Source of the DNA: Lamellibrachia satsuma
Lineage: Eukaryota; Annelida; Polychaeta; Sabellida; Siboglinidae
Assembly (NCBI GenBank): GCA_033239005.1
Contig: BSQZ01000108.1
Coordinates: forward strand, 623,001-687,000
Length of the DNA: 64,000 bases
Direction of reading: 5' to 3'
Shown: in pieces, positions 13,601 through 25,000 of the stretch
Layout of the letters: every line of letters starts with the position of its first letter
How positions within the stretch are numbered: position 1 is the first letter of the stretch
The notes under the pieces: model-generated
Seen by the model: only the letters and a program-made list of their open reading frames with translations
What the model was told of the DNA's origin: nothing
Databases searched by the model: none
Position numbers and translations under genes: made by a program

Positions 13601-14703
13601 AAATCTTACACGTTTGTTAAGATTTGTTACTCTGATAAATGTTCTTTCTTAATCCTTGTTCTCAGCAGAGTTTAGAAAGAATTAATGCACTAGATGAATT
13701 TAGACTGTATTTGTTTTAAATTAAAACATCCTAGAATTTCAATCATAAAGAATGTCTGTAAATGATTGGTTTTTTTTTAATCCTACCACAGCCTTGGTCA
13801 TCACCAGCGTATTGGAGCCAATAGTTAAAGCCAGCGGACTTTTGAGACACCAGATTCCAATAATGTAAAATGGGCATAACAATTTAGGCAAAGAAACTTG
13901 AGGAGCCCTATTGCATAATCCTTAGTTACAGGTATTAACAATTTTGCCCCCAAAAAATGTCCTTGCATCATTTGCCTGTTTCCTGGCTTACATGAATGCA
14001 ATATCTTGGAGGGCCATTTCGTTAATGGGGATTATCTCGTCTCCTGTGTTTCTTCACCACTGTTCTGTGTTTTACAGGCAATGCCAGAGTGTACAGAAAG
14101 CTGCGGAGAATGTCACCAGATACCTGCCAGTTAGCGTTCAAGGGCAACTTCGGGCAGTGTCCATGGACTACATGCCGTATGTGAGGACGATCTGCAAGGT
14201 GGAACAGTACCGAGAAGCAACACACGCCAAGAGAAGGTGTCTAGAAAACTCTTTCTTAACTTCTGGGTTTGTACAAACCGTGAAGTATGTGGACCATTCA
14301 GGTTTTTATTTAGTTTTTGTAAAATCATCGAACAAACTTAAATTATTTTGGACAGGATCCGATAAAAATTATGCAAGAAACTACAAAATTGTCTGGTTGG
14401 CTCAATACACTATAACATAAGTATAGTTACACTTTTGCAAATTACCCAATCTAATGATCAAAGTCAGTTCTTTTGACGATTTTAACAAAAGTATGTATTT
14501 TTATTAAACCAACCAAATTTGCGATTGGCTAAATCAATTGAGGAGGGATACTTAAAGCTGAGCAAGCAGTAGACACGTACACACTCTAACCTCTTGAAAC
14601 ATGTTGCCTAATGTTTCTCTTCAGGTTCCTGCACTACTTAGACCAGCATCAGATGGGCCTCAAGCCGGCGTCAGTCACCGTGCTTTGTTCAAGTTTCACA
14701 TGA
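1626..14703 (+). CDS. ATAD5: ATAD5 (Elg1) PCNA-unloading AAA+ protein, C-terminal two thirds, 13 exons
   Basis: Large subunit of an RFC-like complex that removes PCNA from chromatin in the nucleus. Exons by splice consensus and phase: 1626-2056, 2452-2596, 3615-3920, 4425-4610, 8478-8659, 9493-9640, 9950-10150, 10300-10433, 11084-11242, 11626-12201, 12784-13547, 14078-14236, 14625-14703 (stop TGA). All 12 junctions keep frame, giving about 1156 residues. Landmarks: FLLSGVPQELQKRL near the start; MLWTDKYAP then WLKEWK in exon 4; Walker A GPHGIGKTS in exon 5; VFEVNASSQRSGKQ in exon 6; Walker B ILFEEVDIVFEED across exons 8-9; sensor-1-like RPIILTSS; FWLNSGG in exon 10; RRFLHYLDQ at the C-terminus. 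Lysine/serine-rich linkers occupy exons 3 and 7-8. Human ATAD5 is longer at the N-terminus, so the upstream exons lie outside the window. The first exon begins at an acceptor (phase 1). Confidence 0.93.
2640..2885 (+). mobile_element. 3'-end fragment of the CR1-like LINE (copy 1)
   Basis: The sequence matches the last part of the large LINE at 24725. It includes the coding tail (VKDQCRLDIRKYSFLQ, then VNMFKNKIDKYLWRAG) and the shared 3' untranslated part (GGCTTCCTTGTCCACTTGC), ending in copies of the 10-mer ATCTTGTTAA. A short internal deletion removes the WNKL segment. It sits in the ATAD5 intron just after exon 2, in the same orientation as the gene, and is strongly 5'-truncated. Confidence 0.85.
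5070..5230. repeat. TAATAGTAAT-rich degenerate repeat (left block)
   Basis: Many copies of the motif GTAATAGTAAT are interleaved with short spacers. A similar block in opposite sense occurs at about 8060-8200, on the far side of the LINE. The two blocks may be ends of an older element that received the LINE. The inverted match near the outer ends (AGGCCTGGGG here, AGGCGTTGAGGG there) is imperfect. Confidence 0.45.
5895..8053 (-). mobile_element. CR1-like LINE, 5'-truncated, frameshifted (copy 2)
   Basis: Minus-strand non-LTR retrotransposon in an ATAD5 intron. Three overlapping reading frames (8053-7109, 7136-6606, 6541-5990) together cover the same RT as the copy at 24725. Visible parts include DNKSPGVDG, YRPVSLTSV, YLDFQKAFDKVPHQ, GVPQGSVLGP, the catalytic FADDTK box, LNRMFFKLKEGSRTRG-type tail and FKNRIDRYLIRAGY. 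At least two frameshifts separate the frames, so the copy is inactive. The endonuclease half is missing. The 3' end shares the ATCTTGTTAA-type tail with the other copies. Confidence 0.92.
8478..8659 (+). CDS. ATAD5: ATAD5 exon 5: Walker A (P-loop) exon
   Basis: The acceptor CTACAG precedes the exon and the donor GTGAAT follows GGATACAAG. The reading runs from an acidic linker (DDSDWWSDKDDFDMGD) through LCNTMLITGPHGIGKTS to YALAHELGYK. GPHGIGKTS is the nucleotide-binding P-loop, with lysine and threonine intact. Phase enters with two bases completing a codon and leaves at zero. The preceding intron (4611-8477) is long because it hosts a LINE. Confidence 0.92.
8884..9492 (+). repeat. 56-bp minisatellite in ATAD5 intron, similar to the adjacent exon start
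   Basis: About ten copies of a 56-bp unit (GTGTTGGAGGTGAGTGTTG then TGTAAGGATGTCTGTGTAC then ATGGATGTGTTTATGCAA). Copies nearest the next exon are more divergent. The first bases of the unit resemble the start of the following ATAD5 exon: unit TGCAAGTGTTGGAGGTGAGTG, exon junction TGCAG/GTATTCGAGGTGAATG. The last repeat, near 9434, reads TTGCAG/TGTTTGAGGTGAATGCC and would encode VFEVNAV before a stop. Most units also contain the donor-like GGTGAGT. Confidence 0.85.
10605..11038 (+). repeat. 27-bp minisatellite in the ATAD5 intron between exons 8 and 9
   Basis: About sixteen copies of a 27-bp unit made of GTGCACCTTGTGCAGTGCC and TGTGCA[A/G]T. The unit length is a multiple of three and lacks stops, so long frames appear on both strands. 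These are artefacts. The array lies within the intron separating the two halves of the Walker B region (10434-11083). Unit variants differ mainly at one A/G position. Confidence 0.93.
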
Positions 14704-15929
14704 CAGATTCAGTCTGCTAAGACTCTGCTCATCTGACAACAGAAATATTTTAAGAAACTTCTTTGTTTTATGCACTGTCTCCAATGTTTGTTGTACAAAT
14801 CAGTCACCTCACTTTATGTGTCCAGCATGAAAATGACTACCTTTGGAAGTAGAAGTGTGAAATGCTCAGTGTTGGATCAATTGTACTTAAAGGCATATTT
14901 GTTGAATTAATTAAAACTAAATCCTAGCAGAATAGACCAAATGAGAGCCTCTCGAAAGATGTGTAATAAAATTTTTAATAATAATTGGAAACTTTACAAA
15001 AACAAAAATGGTAATTCTACTTTTTGAAGTCAATGATTTTTGGCATTTCCCCCAAATTCTTCATGATCATGGTCAAAAATCAATATAATCATTATTAATT
15101 ACCAATCATAGCTGATACATTGCCATACACTGAAAATGTAGGGATTCTGGCAAAGATTAAAACATGTAAACAGACCATATTCAGACCATATGTACATTAA
15201 TTGTCTGCATCTTTTACTTGCATATTTATTACAAACACATTGATTACAAATATAATTTTGATGAACTTGGTATTTTGTAAAAATTTATTTGTCTATTTGA
15301 ATCGATATTTTAAAGATTCTTTTGGTAAAATGATCACATTTAGCAGTTTGTGGTGTACCCAATTATCAGTGTATATGATGTTGAATCATGAGTCTTAAAT
15401 TGACACCATTGGCAGCTAATTTCTGAGGTAGTTGGGTATTCGAATGTGCACAAAAAGCTACAATCATTCACAGTAGATTGGTAGCTAAGCTGAAAGTGCA
15501 CGCATGCGCCCAAAAAAGTGACAATGTAAATAAGGGGTTTTAATTTATTTAGTATTCCTTGGGCATTTGGCATGCAGACATGTTGTATTGTATAGGTCAT
15601 TGTATAGAACTAATAAAAATCTGTGATGCGTTATTTGTTGTTTTGAATGTTCAAGACCAGATATTTTGGGTGTACACTGTATTGTGTATTGATATTCCTA
15701 TTGCAAAAAACAAATACTAACTGGATGCTTCCATGCTCTTTAGAAAGTCATTTTGCTTTCAATTTCACCTTGCTCGCATTTGCAGCTTTACAAATTGTAC
15801 AAATGTACAAAAGGCAATGCACTTTTAATATGGGATATTACAGAAGCCAAAGAAAGCACAGTTCATAAACACAATACAGAAATGAGATCACTCGTACAAT
15901 ACGTTGTTATTTGTTAAAGGAACAATTGG
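14704..15929 (+). other. ATAD5 3' untranslated region and flanking sequence
   Basis: After the stop codon there is an AT-rich tract with a possible polyadenylation signal AATAAA at 14965-14970 and a second candidate (AATAAA) near 15611. No open frame with family similarity was seen through 15929. Confidence 0.5.
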
Positions 15930-16037
15930 AATGAGGTTGGACCAATGACTTGATTAACATTTGGTAATGAGGTTGGACCAATGACTTGATTAACATTTGG
16001 TAATGAGGTTGGACCAATGACTTGATTAACATTTGGT
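15930..16037. repeat. 36-bp tandem repeat, three near-identical copies
   Basis: Three head-to-tail copies of a unit beginning AATGAGGTTGGACCAATGAC and ending TTGATTAACATTTGGT. The copies look identical, so the array is young. Confidence 0.95.
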
Positions 16038-16244
16038 AATCATTCAGGTTTTTTGTGGTATGGCAAATTATATTGGTGGGTAAGAATATATTGATTGTAC
16101 CGTAATGTACTGCCACCTTTCGAATGAGTTGAAACTATTTATTCCTTCAGGTGGTCAGTTGCGCTGAACAATAGCGAGTTGTACGCCTTCTGGCGGACAA
16201 ATCTGGTCATTTACAGTGTCCTTGGTCACATTTCAGAACTGCGA

Positions 16245-16730
16245 GTAGAAGTTGGGGCATGTCAGCACATCTAATATATATGAGTAGGGGAAGGTGGGGC
16301 ACGTGCGCACATCTAATACGTACGAACAGGGGAAGGCGGGGCACGTGCGCACACCTAACGCGTACGAGCAGGGGAAGGTGGGGCACGTGCGCACATCTAA
16401 TACGTACGAGCAGGGGAAGGTGGGGCACGTGCGCACACCTAACGCGTACGAGCAGGGGAAGGCGGGGCACGTGCGCACACCTGACGCGTACGAGCAGGGG
16501 AAGGCGGGGCACGTGCGCACACCTGACGCGTACGAGCAGGGGAAGGCGGGGCACGTGCGCACACCTGACGCGTACGAGCAGGGGAAGGCGGGGCACGTGC
16601 GCACACCTGACGCGTACGAGCAGGGGAAGGCGGGGCACGTGCGCACACCTGACGCGTACGAGTAGGGGAAGGCGGGGCACGTGCGCACACCTGACGCGTA
16701 CGAGCAGGGGAAGGCGGGGCACACCTAATA
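16245..16730. repeat. 42-bp GC-rich minisatellite with a CACGTG site per unit
   Basis: About eleven copies of a 42-bp unit (AGGGGAAGGCGGGGCACGTG, then CGCACACCTGACGCGTACGAGC). Each unit contains the palindromes CACGTG (E-box), CGTACG and, in most copies, ACGCGT. The first copies are more AT-rich and divergent and the later ones nearly identical. The unit is a multiple of three, so frames open on both strands are artefacts. Confidence 0.95.
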
Positions 16731-16964
16731 TATACCAGCATATATACCATCCTTGAGACAAATTCCACGTATTATGGTATGTTTTTGGTGTACAACGCAC
16801 ATTAACGCACATAACGAAAGGGTAAGTGGTAGACATAAAATGTAGTCACTGAGAGGTCCCATTGATCTGTGGACCAAGTATGTTACTGATTTAATATATC
16901 TTGAAACAATGCATATTTGCATATATATAAATATGTGGCAATTTATCGTCATCACTCATTTTGT

Positions 16965-18165
16965 CTACTGGCGCACCTCAAGGTTGTGTCCTGCAACCAA
17001 TGCTATACTCTCTGATTGTGCATCCTGTCATAAACGCACCGAAATATTGAAATGTGCTGACTATGCTACAGTACAAGGGCTCATTACGAACTCAGATGAG
17101 TCTGAGTGTCGTGATCAGATAAATAAACTTATAAACTGGCGCAGCGGAAACAATCTGAAGCTCAACGTAAGCAAAACAAAAGAAATGATCGTGGATTTTA
17201 GAAGAAAGAAATCTCCTCTTTCGATGAACGGCAAAACAGTTGAAATTGTCCAACACGTTAAGTTTCTTGGCTCTATGATTTCAAGCGACCTCAAATGGGA
17301 GCTAAATGTTGACACCATTGATAAAAAGGCCCAGCAGCGCCTGTACTTCCCAAGAAGGTTGAGATCATTTGGTTTGACCACTCAGATCATGCTAAACCTT
17401 TACAAAGCTGGGATCGAGTGTTCTCACCTTTCGACCACAGTGTGGTTTGGTTCTATCACGGTCAATGAAAAGCTCAGGTTGAATAAAGTTGTAAATACTG
17501 CTTTCAAAATAATCGGCAGATCCCTTCCCAGTCTCGAATCACTGTATCAGCAGCGCCTGTTAAGAAGAGCCGGTCTCATCTCTCAGGACCCATCCCATCC
17601 TGACCATGATTTATTCGAGCCCCTTCCATCTAGTCGCCGGTTCAGGTCCATCAAAACTAGGACCAGCAGGTTCAGCAACAGTTTTTATCCCGTAGCCATC
17701 CAAGCCCTATCAAAACAGACGTGACATTTTTTTCCCATCTGCAGTACACACAAATACCACATTCCGACTTGTATTCCACTGAGTATACCTAATTTATTTA
17801 TTTTATATATTTTATACCAAGTTATTTATTTATTTTTTATCCTAAATTATATCTTTCCTTGACAGTGATAATTATGTCTTTCGCTTTATATTGGACTTAT
17901 TTATGTGATATATCAGGAAACACGAAGTGAGATTGTTAAGTGCCAACATAGTCAAGGTCAACATTTTATTCTTAAGAGTGCATTTACTGTGCAAAATGTT
18001 TAGTTTGTTTCATACTGTCTGCTGCATGTGAGTGTATTGTATTGTATTGTCATGTTTACGCTATAGTACGACACAACATCGTCATACATTCCAATGTTTT
18101 TATTGTATTACTGCAGTGACTACACATGTCAATACATTTGTTCTTATCTTATCTTATTTTACACG
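16965..18165 (+). mobile_element. LINE (Rex1/CR1-superfamily type) C-terminal fragment, degenerate
   Basis: Reading includes APQGCVLQPMLYSL in one frame, then after a frame change LKCADYATVQGLITN (a decayed FADD box), LNVSKTKEMIVDFRRKK, VKFLGSMISSDLKW, KKAQQRLYFPRRLRSFGL, PSLESLYQQRLLRRA and SHPDHDLFEPLPSSRRFRS. This order is that of RT-C-terminal regions of fish- and invertebrate-type LINEs. The open part ends at 17724. An AT-rich 3' tail runs to a short CTTAT repeat near 18140. The FADD box is lost, so the copy is dead. Confidence 0.85.
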
Positions 18166-18333
18166 TTCAATGGTGTATATTTCAATGCACTCAACTTGAA
18201 AAGGGTACCATTTTGACAGAAATCTAAAATGTGTTCAGTTAGAGAAATAATCAAGGATTGTAGACTGGCAATGTTGTGAGTACCCACTGTTTTCCTATCA
18301 CATCCTTCATAATGAAACACGGATTAGCTGATG

Positions 18334-18441
18334 AGCATCCATATAGGGCGTAACATCCACATAGGGCGTAATATCCACATAGGGTGTAACATCTACATAG
18401 AGCGTAACATCCACATAGGGCGTAACATCTACATCATGCGG
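18334..18441. repeat. 18-bp tandem repeat, six copies
   Basis: Six copies of AACATCCACATAGGGCGT with point changes. No gene is visible around it. Confidence 0.9.
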
Positions 18442-19360
18442 TCACGTTATGTAAATAAACTTACTGCACTGGAGAGTATCTGCACACGACTGGGGTATAT
18501 CAGCAAAAAGCGTGCGGCGGGGGAAGATTGTACATTTTCCCGTACATGCGGTCTGTGGTGGTAAAGTTTATTTGTGCAACGACAACACTAATGATACACA
18601 TTACAAAAATGCATAAACACACTATTATTGAGAGTGTGAGTTACGTATCAATATAGGGGAAGGTTCGGTATAATATGAGCATTCTGGTAATATGGGCCAC
18701 TTCCTTAACTCAGAAATGGTACACCACATGTTGTCATCCGGCGATTACTTGCTGAGTTAAGTAGTGTGACAGTCTACGCAGGCACTGCTTGCAATGGTAA
18801 GACAACACGATTTAGAAATATGTTCGTGAATGACATATAACGGCATTTCTTACGATTGTGCGTCCGTGCATGCGTGCATGTACCTATGTTCAGTAATGAC
18901 TCTTGTAAGGTTATGAATCTGGTGTGTCTAGGACCATCTTGGATAATAAGATAACTCATGCCCGTAGTATCCACGGACCATGCTCATATTTCCAATGCGT
19001 TATGTAATATTATGAGTCATTTGGAGAAAATGTTCTCCTCGTCCTCATAGAAAAAGCAAACAACCCACGTGTGCAATAATGTAAACAACCCACGTGACCA
19101 ATAATGCCCATAGCAATAGTCTACCACGAGAACTTTTACGTCAACTGTACACACAGCAAATATCTAGTCATACGACTCCAGAATATCACTGTGGTAAAAG
19201 CGGCTCTTATTACCGAACCATCCCCTATGTATAAAATTACGTGTGATTCTGTAAAAACAACATTTTCGTTTATAATTACTTATCGACGTATATGAGTTCA
19301 ATTCGCGGGATTAGATGCAGTTTTGAAACCACATATTGCGCAGTTTGGTCAATAACGAGG
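18442..19360. other. Intergenic stretch, no gene seen
   Basis: Contains AGGGGAAGGT at about 18655, repeated in inverted sense at about 19630 just beyond the 18-bp array. The pair could be ends of a small non-autonomous element, but no flanking duplication was confirmed. No coding region is recognisable. Confidence 0.3.
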
Positions 19361-19632
19361 TGTGCAGACATGCCTCAGCGTGCAGACATGCCTCAGCGTG
19401 CGGACACGCCTCAGCGTGCGGACATGCCTCAGCATGCGGACATGCCTCAGCGTGCGGACATGCCTCAGCGAGCGGACATGCTTCAGCGTGCAGACATGCC
19501 TCAGTGTGCGGACATGCCTCATCGTGCATACATGCATCAGCGTGCAAACATGCCTCAGCGTGCGGACATGCCTCAGCGTGCGGACATGCCTCAGCGTGCG
19601 GACATGCCTCAGCGTGCGGACATGCCTCACCT
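19361..19632. repeat. 18-bp minisatellite, about 15 copies
   Basis: Units of CAGCGTGCGGACATGCCT with point variants. All reading frames on both strands are open because the unit is a multiple of three without stops. These are not genes. Confidence 0.95.
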
Positions 19633-19639
19633 TCCCCTA

Positions 19640-20183
19640 AAAGGTAAAGGTACGTTCTTACGTAATGCGGAATCCAGTCTGAAGGACAACTTAAAACATT
19701 TTACACTTCACCATCAGGCAGAAATGTTCATTCCAACACCAACTCGACCTCTCGGGGAATCATTCAGCCAAGCTGTCAATATTGCGCGAAGACTGTTCGT
19801 TTACATATTATCCACCACTGTCTATACCAAGGTACTCAACTGTTCAGCTGAATGAACTGAGGCAACGTGGATTGAATGAAATTGTCCAAACTTCGAAACG
19901 GCAGCAAGAGGAGTCCAACCCCGGTTCTAACGACAACGCCACCGCGCCCAACGAGTAGACATGTTTAGTACTATAGGACAAGATCACTATATCTTACCGT
20001 GGAGATCATTTGGAACTGGTCCACATATTGTCTCAACACCTGTCGATTTTTTTTTTCGAGCGATGGCAGAGTCGGGTTTTACACACTATTCGTCTTAAAT
20101 GAGCTATTTGTGTATTGTTATAAATGTTGACACTATCAATCGTTGTCTTGCAATGAATGACCATGAACACGGACGCCGACACA

Positions 20184-20215
<32 letters not shown>

Positions 20216-22036
20216 CACATAGAATTACAGACAAATATAAAAAGTGCTATGCCGAAAGACACTGCGTACTATTATATTACACAACTATTACGTTGGCGTG
20301 TAGTGACATCGGGTGGCGGGGGGGGGGGGGTGGGGGGAGGTAATGGGGACAGTGGGGCAAGGGGATCAAGCTTATTCAACCATTAGTTTGTCTTGCTGTC
20401 ATGTCGTAGCGCAGCATGTTATTCACGACAAAATTATTCTGTCGAAGCCAAAGGAAATGCCCCCCAATACGCCGCTGATGTGAACGTCCGTAGATACGTG
20501 GAGAGGCGGCCATTCTTGGTTGACTGTGGCCTACATGAACGGACGGTAGCGTACGCTTCGAGGACAGTGTATGTTTTATATGGGTTTAGGAATTTACCTT
20601 TTGAAATGTACATGTAGAATGAATAATAATTACTTTACAACCGGTTGCACGCAAATGCTGTGTCATTAAGTATGTAGAATTCGGTATAATACACATAGGG
20701 TCCACTACATTTGAGTGTGCTGTGATTGTATCAAACAGCGCCTTTGAATGAAATGTGTATGCAGAAGATTTCTATGTCACTTGTGTGCATGTCCGTCGAA
20801 GTGTGTAACGTAGGCCTACGGCTATCACAAAGTATCTTGACAGCAGTGATAATAGTTGTCAAAGCATTTAATAAACAACGACCTGGTTAAGTGAACATCG
20901 GTCGAACAAGTCACGACTCGATCTTCCAATCGAAGACTGACGTATCGCGCATTGCAAAAATGTTCTCTATCGGTAGAAGTGGAGACAGTGCAAGCGCAGA
21001 CAGAACTTATTTGACATACGTCACGACGGGTTTATCTTTAACGAGTAGATATTCTGGAAACCGCTATACTATTCCGGCTGATTATTTGATTTGGTACAAC
21101 TTTCACAAGACGTCCTTAGGGGAACAGGGACACAAGTAATTCTTTCTTCGAGGCGACAGTTGAGGAGATAATGCTAATAATAATGATAATTTCAATGCTG
21201 ATTGCCCCCCATGTTTCAGAAACCCACATACGTGAAACACAGTCGACGGCGGCAAGAATATACAATTTGAGAACGTGCGGAATACCGTTTTCTGTTCAGT
21301 ATTAGCCTAAGTCCCTGTCTTTCGTTGGCGTAGTTGTATTTGGGATATACGCAATGTTGTGGCTAAATAACCAATCGAATTACTTGATAAAACGACGTTA
21401 TAAAATACTGTAATGAATTACGCCGCGTTATTGTTTCGGCCATTTTGACACCTCCTGTCCTGGCATAACTACACAACGCACGGCCAGACGATCTTGTTAC
21501 TGTCGTACCGACCAGCTTCGTCCACTATCTTCTGAATGTGCCCCACGTGCATCGTTATTTACAATTTGCTCTGAAACAACAATTCATATTTGGGCAGTTT
21601 TATTATTACTCCATAATTCACGTCCCATTCACACAGAAAATATTTCTTTTGGATGTACGACGTAGCGTCTTGCGAGCGGTTGATCGACACATTAACCTAA
21701 ATATGCTTTTATTGTTTTGGCAAATAATCCGAGGATATGTTGTCCTTTATCCATCTCACTGGTCATACTTCCAAACAATTCCTGTCGAACAGGCAGCAAT
21801 TGCCAAGTGGTAAACAATTAGAATTCAAATTGCAATTATATAAGGTCATAAAAAATATTGTCTTGACAATTCCCTGGGGGGGTTATAGCTGGCCCACGGA
21901 CTATTATGTCCGGTACCATTGCTATGTGTCTACGATGTTTTCTGACACGCAGCTAAACAGCCGGACCAGCAATCCAGATCGCCAGATCGATTCCAACTGC
22001 TTGTGACATTTACCAAGATTACGGCATCCTTACGAC
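19640..22036. other. Intergenic region with presumptive upstream region of the NLR-like gene
   Basis: No exon with family similarity is visible. There is a short (ACGC)n run at 20180-20217 and a G-run near 20320. A moderate open frame at 20891-21139 has no recognisable domain. The segment before 22037 would include the promoter and 5' UTR of the NLR-like gene. No clear TATA box was identified. Confidence 0.35.
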
Positions 22037-22043
22037 ATGGCAG
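22037..22043 (+). CDS. Proposed start exon ATGGCAG of the NLR-like gene
   Basis: ATGGCAG is followed directly by the donor GTAATA. Joined to the acceptor at 23188, it gives M-A-G-L-S-D-A-F, running straight into the Death domain. G at -3 and at +4 is a good initiation context. The exon is only seven coding bases, so this rests on phase match and context. Another upstream exon is possible. Confidence 0.5.
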
Positions 22044-25000
22044 GTAATATTGATTGATGTGCCCATGGACGAAATGTTTACGCAAAATTGAATAAAATAA
22101 TGAGCAAAATAATAAATTAGAGATTATTTTACGGTAGCTAAAGATGGCCTTAAAAATATCTAAAGACAGTTTTCATTTGATAGACTCGTATGGAAAATAA
22201 AAAAGCAGAGAAAGTAGTGATTTGTATAATACTAATGTTCATGCATACAGTAAGGCTGGCCTAACATACATACATACATACATACATACATACATACATA
22301 AATACATACATATATACATACATACATACATACATACATACATACATACATACATACATACATACATACATACATCCTCTTCAGCTCTTCTAGGCTAGTA
22401 GCCTTTTAGCTGGTGTTGACAATTGTTTGTAGTCATGGGTGGAAAGTTGTCATTTTGTTCAAAACTCTAAGCGCACCAGAATCTGTCTAGTCTTGATTTG
22501 AAAATATTTAACGAGGGCGCTGAAACTGCATACTCCGTGAGGGTGTTTAACGTCGTATTTCAAGCCGTATTTTTTTTACTCATTTCTAAATTCGACGGGA
22601 CTAGCAATTAAAAATAGTGTTTGCATGTATGATAAATTTACATACACATTTTACTTCGATAATGTAATATTTGTTGTCGTTGCTTTCTTGTCGTTCATTA
22701 TTGTAAGCCGTAAAGTACTGATGTGCTACTCGCTATGAGGTGCAACTTTGTTTGTGAACCCTTCCACGTGTAACGTGGATACGTGTAACCTGCCCGATTT
22801 ATCCCCGCAGTCTGGTTGGACTACGACTGCCTAAAATGTAATGGTATAAATAATTTATCTGAAATGAAGGCAGTGCATTTGTAATTAGAGTTAATAACAA
22901 TGGAAATATTGCGATGTTACTTATATTTACATATGAACAGTTAAATTAGCAATACAACATAATCATTAAGTAAATACAATTTTATAATGAACCTTGTTGA
23001 TTGTGTTCTTGATTGTTTAGACGAGAGTCACACCACGGAGAGGGCGTGTGGTTGCTGTGATAACATGGCTAACGTGGCTAATATGTAACTTACAAGTCTG
23101 GTTTGCAAATGTGGATATGTAGATTCTTTGTTCAATGTATGCCACAGAGGTTGACATTGTGTGATTATTTATGTTCCTTTTCTTCTAGGTTTGAGCGATG
23201 CATTCATTGGGAAGGTCGCCGACCGCATCTCCAAGTACTTCAAATTAGGAATCGAACTGGGTGTCGATAAAGTCTTCTTGGACCGATTGGAGGATGAGTT
23301 TCCGAAGGACAATTGGCGGGCCACGTTGGAAATGTTGTGCAAGTGGCGCGACATATCCCCTCATCGGAATAAAGTAAACGCGATGGTGAATGAACTCATC
23401 ACCGCCTTGCGTAAAGTCGAGTTAAATAATGTAGCCGACATAGTGAAAGACGGTAAGTGTGTCGGTTAAATCATGTTATGATAATCCACAATAACTGTTA
23501 TTCGATTGCTGATGAAAAATCGTGGAATACATATAATAAATTAATGAGATTCCTTAGTATGTGCAACAGTGATATACCTGAATCTTGCATTCTGAACCAG
23601 TGTGGACAGCAATCTCAGCAACGTATTAGCTGTAACCCGAATTCTTTCTACCATAACTTATAATCCTGGTGTGTACCAATGTTTTAGCGAATGCCGAAAT
23701 AGGTGTTTCCGGTGAATACAGTTCATGTCATTCACAGGAAGAGGCTGAAATGACTATGACAATATTTTGCTTCACGTCTTTGTCCCGGCATACACTGCCA
23801 CTTGAAGGTTAAAAGGTTAAACCAATAAGAACAATTTCAATTGTAATAACAGAATAAAAAACCTTCGTAACAAAGTCACATTAGTGACAAAATGACGACA
23901 TCTCAAGAAGTCCACACAACGAGACCGATAGTCATGAACATTGGTGTAAGTAGGAATGGCCGCATGTAGACTGTACTTGTTTCAGAGCACGAAAAACAAT
24001 TGCAAAAACACAAAGCGGAGGAACAAGTCATAAAACTGGCACGACCACAGTCAGGTAATCTTAATCTTTTTGAAGTACAGAGCGAATCCAAGGGAGAAAT
24101 CCAACTGATCCGGACTCCCTCTTTTCTAGCATATTTTAGACCATCTTTCCTGATTGTTTTTCGTTATTTTTATGGGCACTAAATGTTACATAAACTGATA
24201 CGATCGTTTAATATGAAGTAGGTGATTCCTAAAGGCGAACGCAATTGACCAGTTTTATTTTGACAGAATACTGCGATATTATAAATATTATATTGTCTTT
24301 GTTTTATTATGACTAACAAAAATGCATTTCCTCCGGACTGGATAACTTGGTAGTTCGTGTTTATTAAATTTCAGGATTCACAACATCATTACAGAAATAT
24401 CCATATATGCCTTGGTACTTAGCGCTGCCAGACACTATCTCTCTGCATTTCGACTTAATACAGGCAGTTATACAACGGCTAGCCGGACTTATGTCCACTC
24501 GACGTTCACAAACTAAACAAATTCTCAGAACGAGGCAGCCGTGCATTATCTGGGTGGATATATCAACGTTCCCGAAACTGGCATAGAGATCAATGCTTTC
24601 AGTCTGATATTGACATCTAGACGAACAAAAACTGTTTTTATAACGAACGTAACGATCGACAAGACACCCCACCCCATATAACGCTCCGTAAGAACGTGAC
24701 GCACTTTGTGGATGGCCTCTTATCTTGCGTCTACAAGGAAAACGGTGTAGAAAGAAACACGTGTCAAAAGAGGCAATTAGAAAAATAATGCTAAAACAAA
24801 CTATGTGGAGGGTTTATAGGCGTACCAGAAAGGAAGAAGACTATGCAAAATACAAAGAGGCACTTAATGCAGCTACAACTGAAATCAGACAATCTAAAAG
24901 AAGCTATGAGCAAAAACTGGCATGTAACATAAAAACTGACAGCAAGAGTTTTTATGCATATGTCAGGAGTAAACAAAACGTACAAGACAAGGTTGGACCT

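Noticed and set aside
16207..16836. Long frames on both strands (RLPLLVRVRCAHVP-type repeats)
   Set aside because: Product of the 42-bp minisatellite; no start, splice or domain context.
20160..20220. tRNA or other small RNA gene near the (ACGC)n run
   Set aside because: No cloverleaf or box elements; it is simple repeat.
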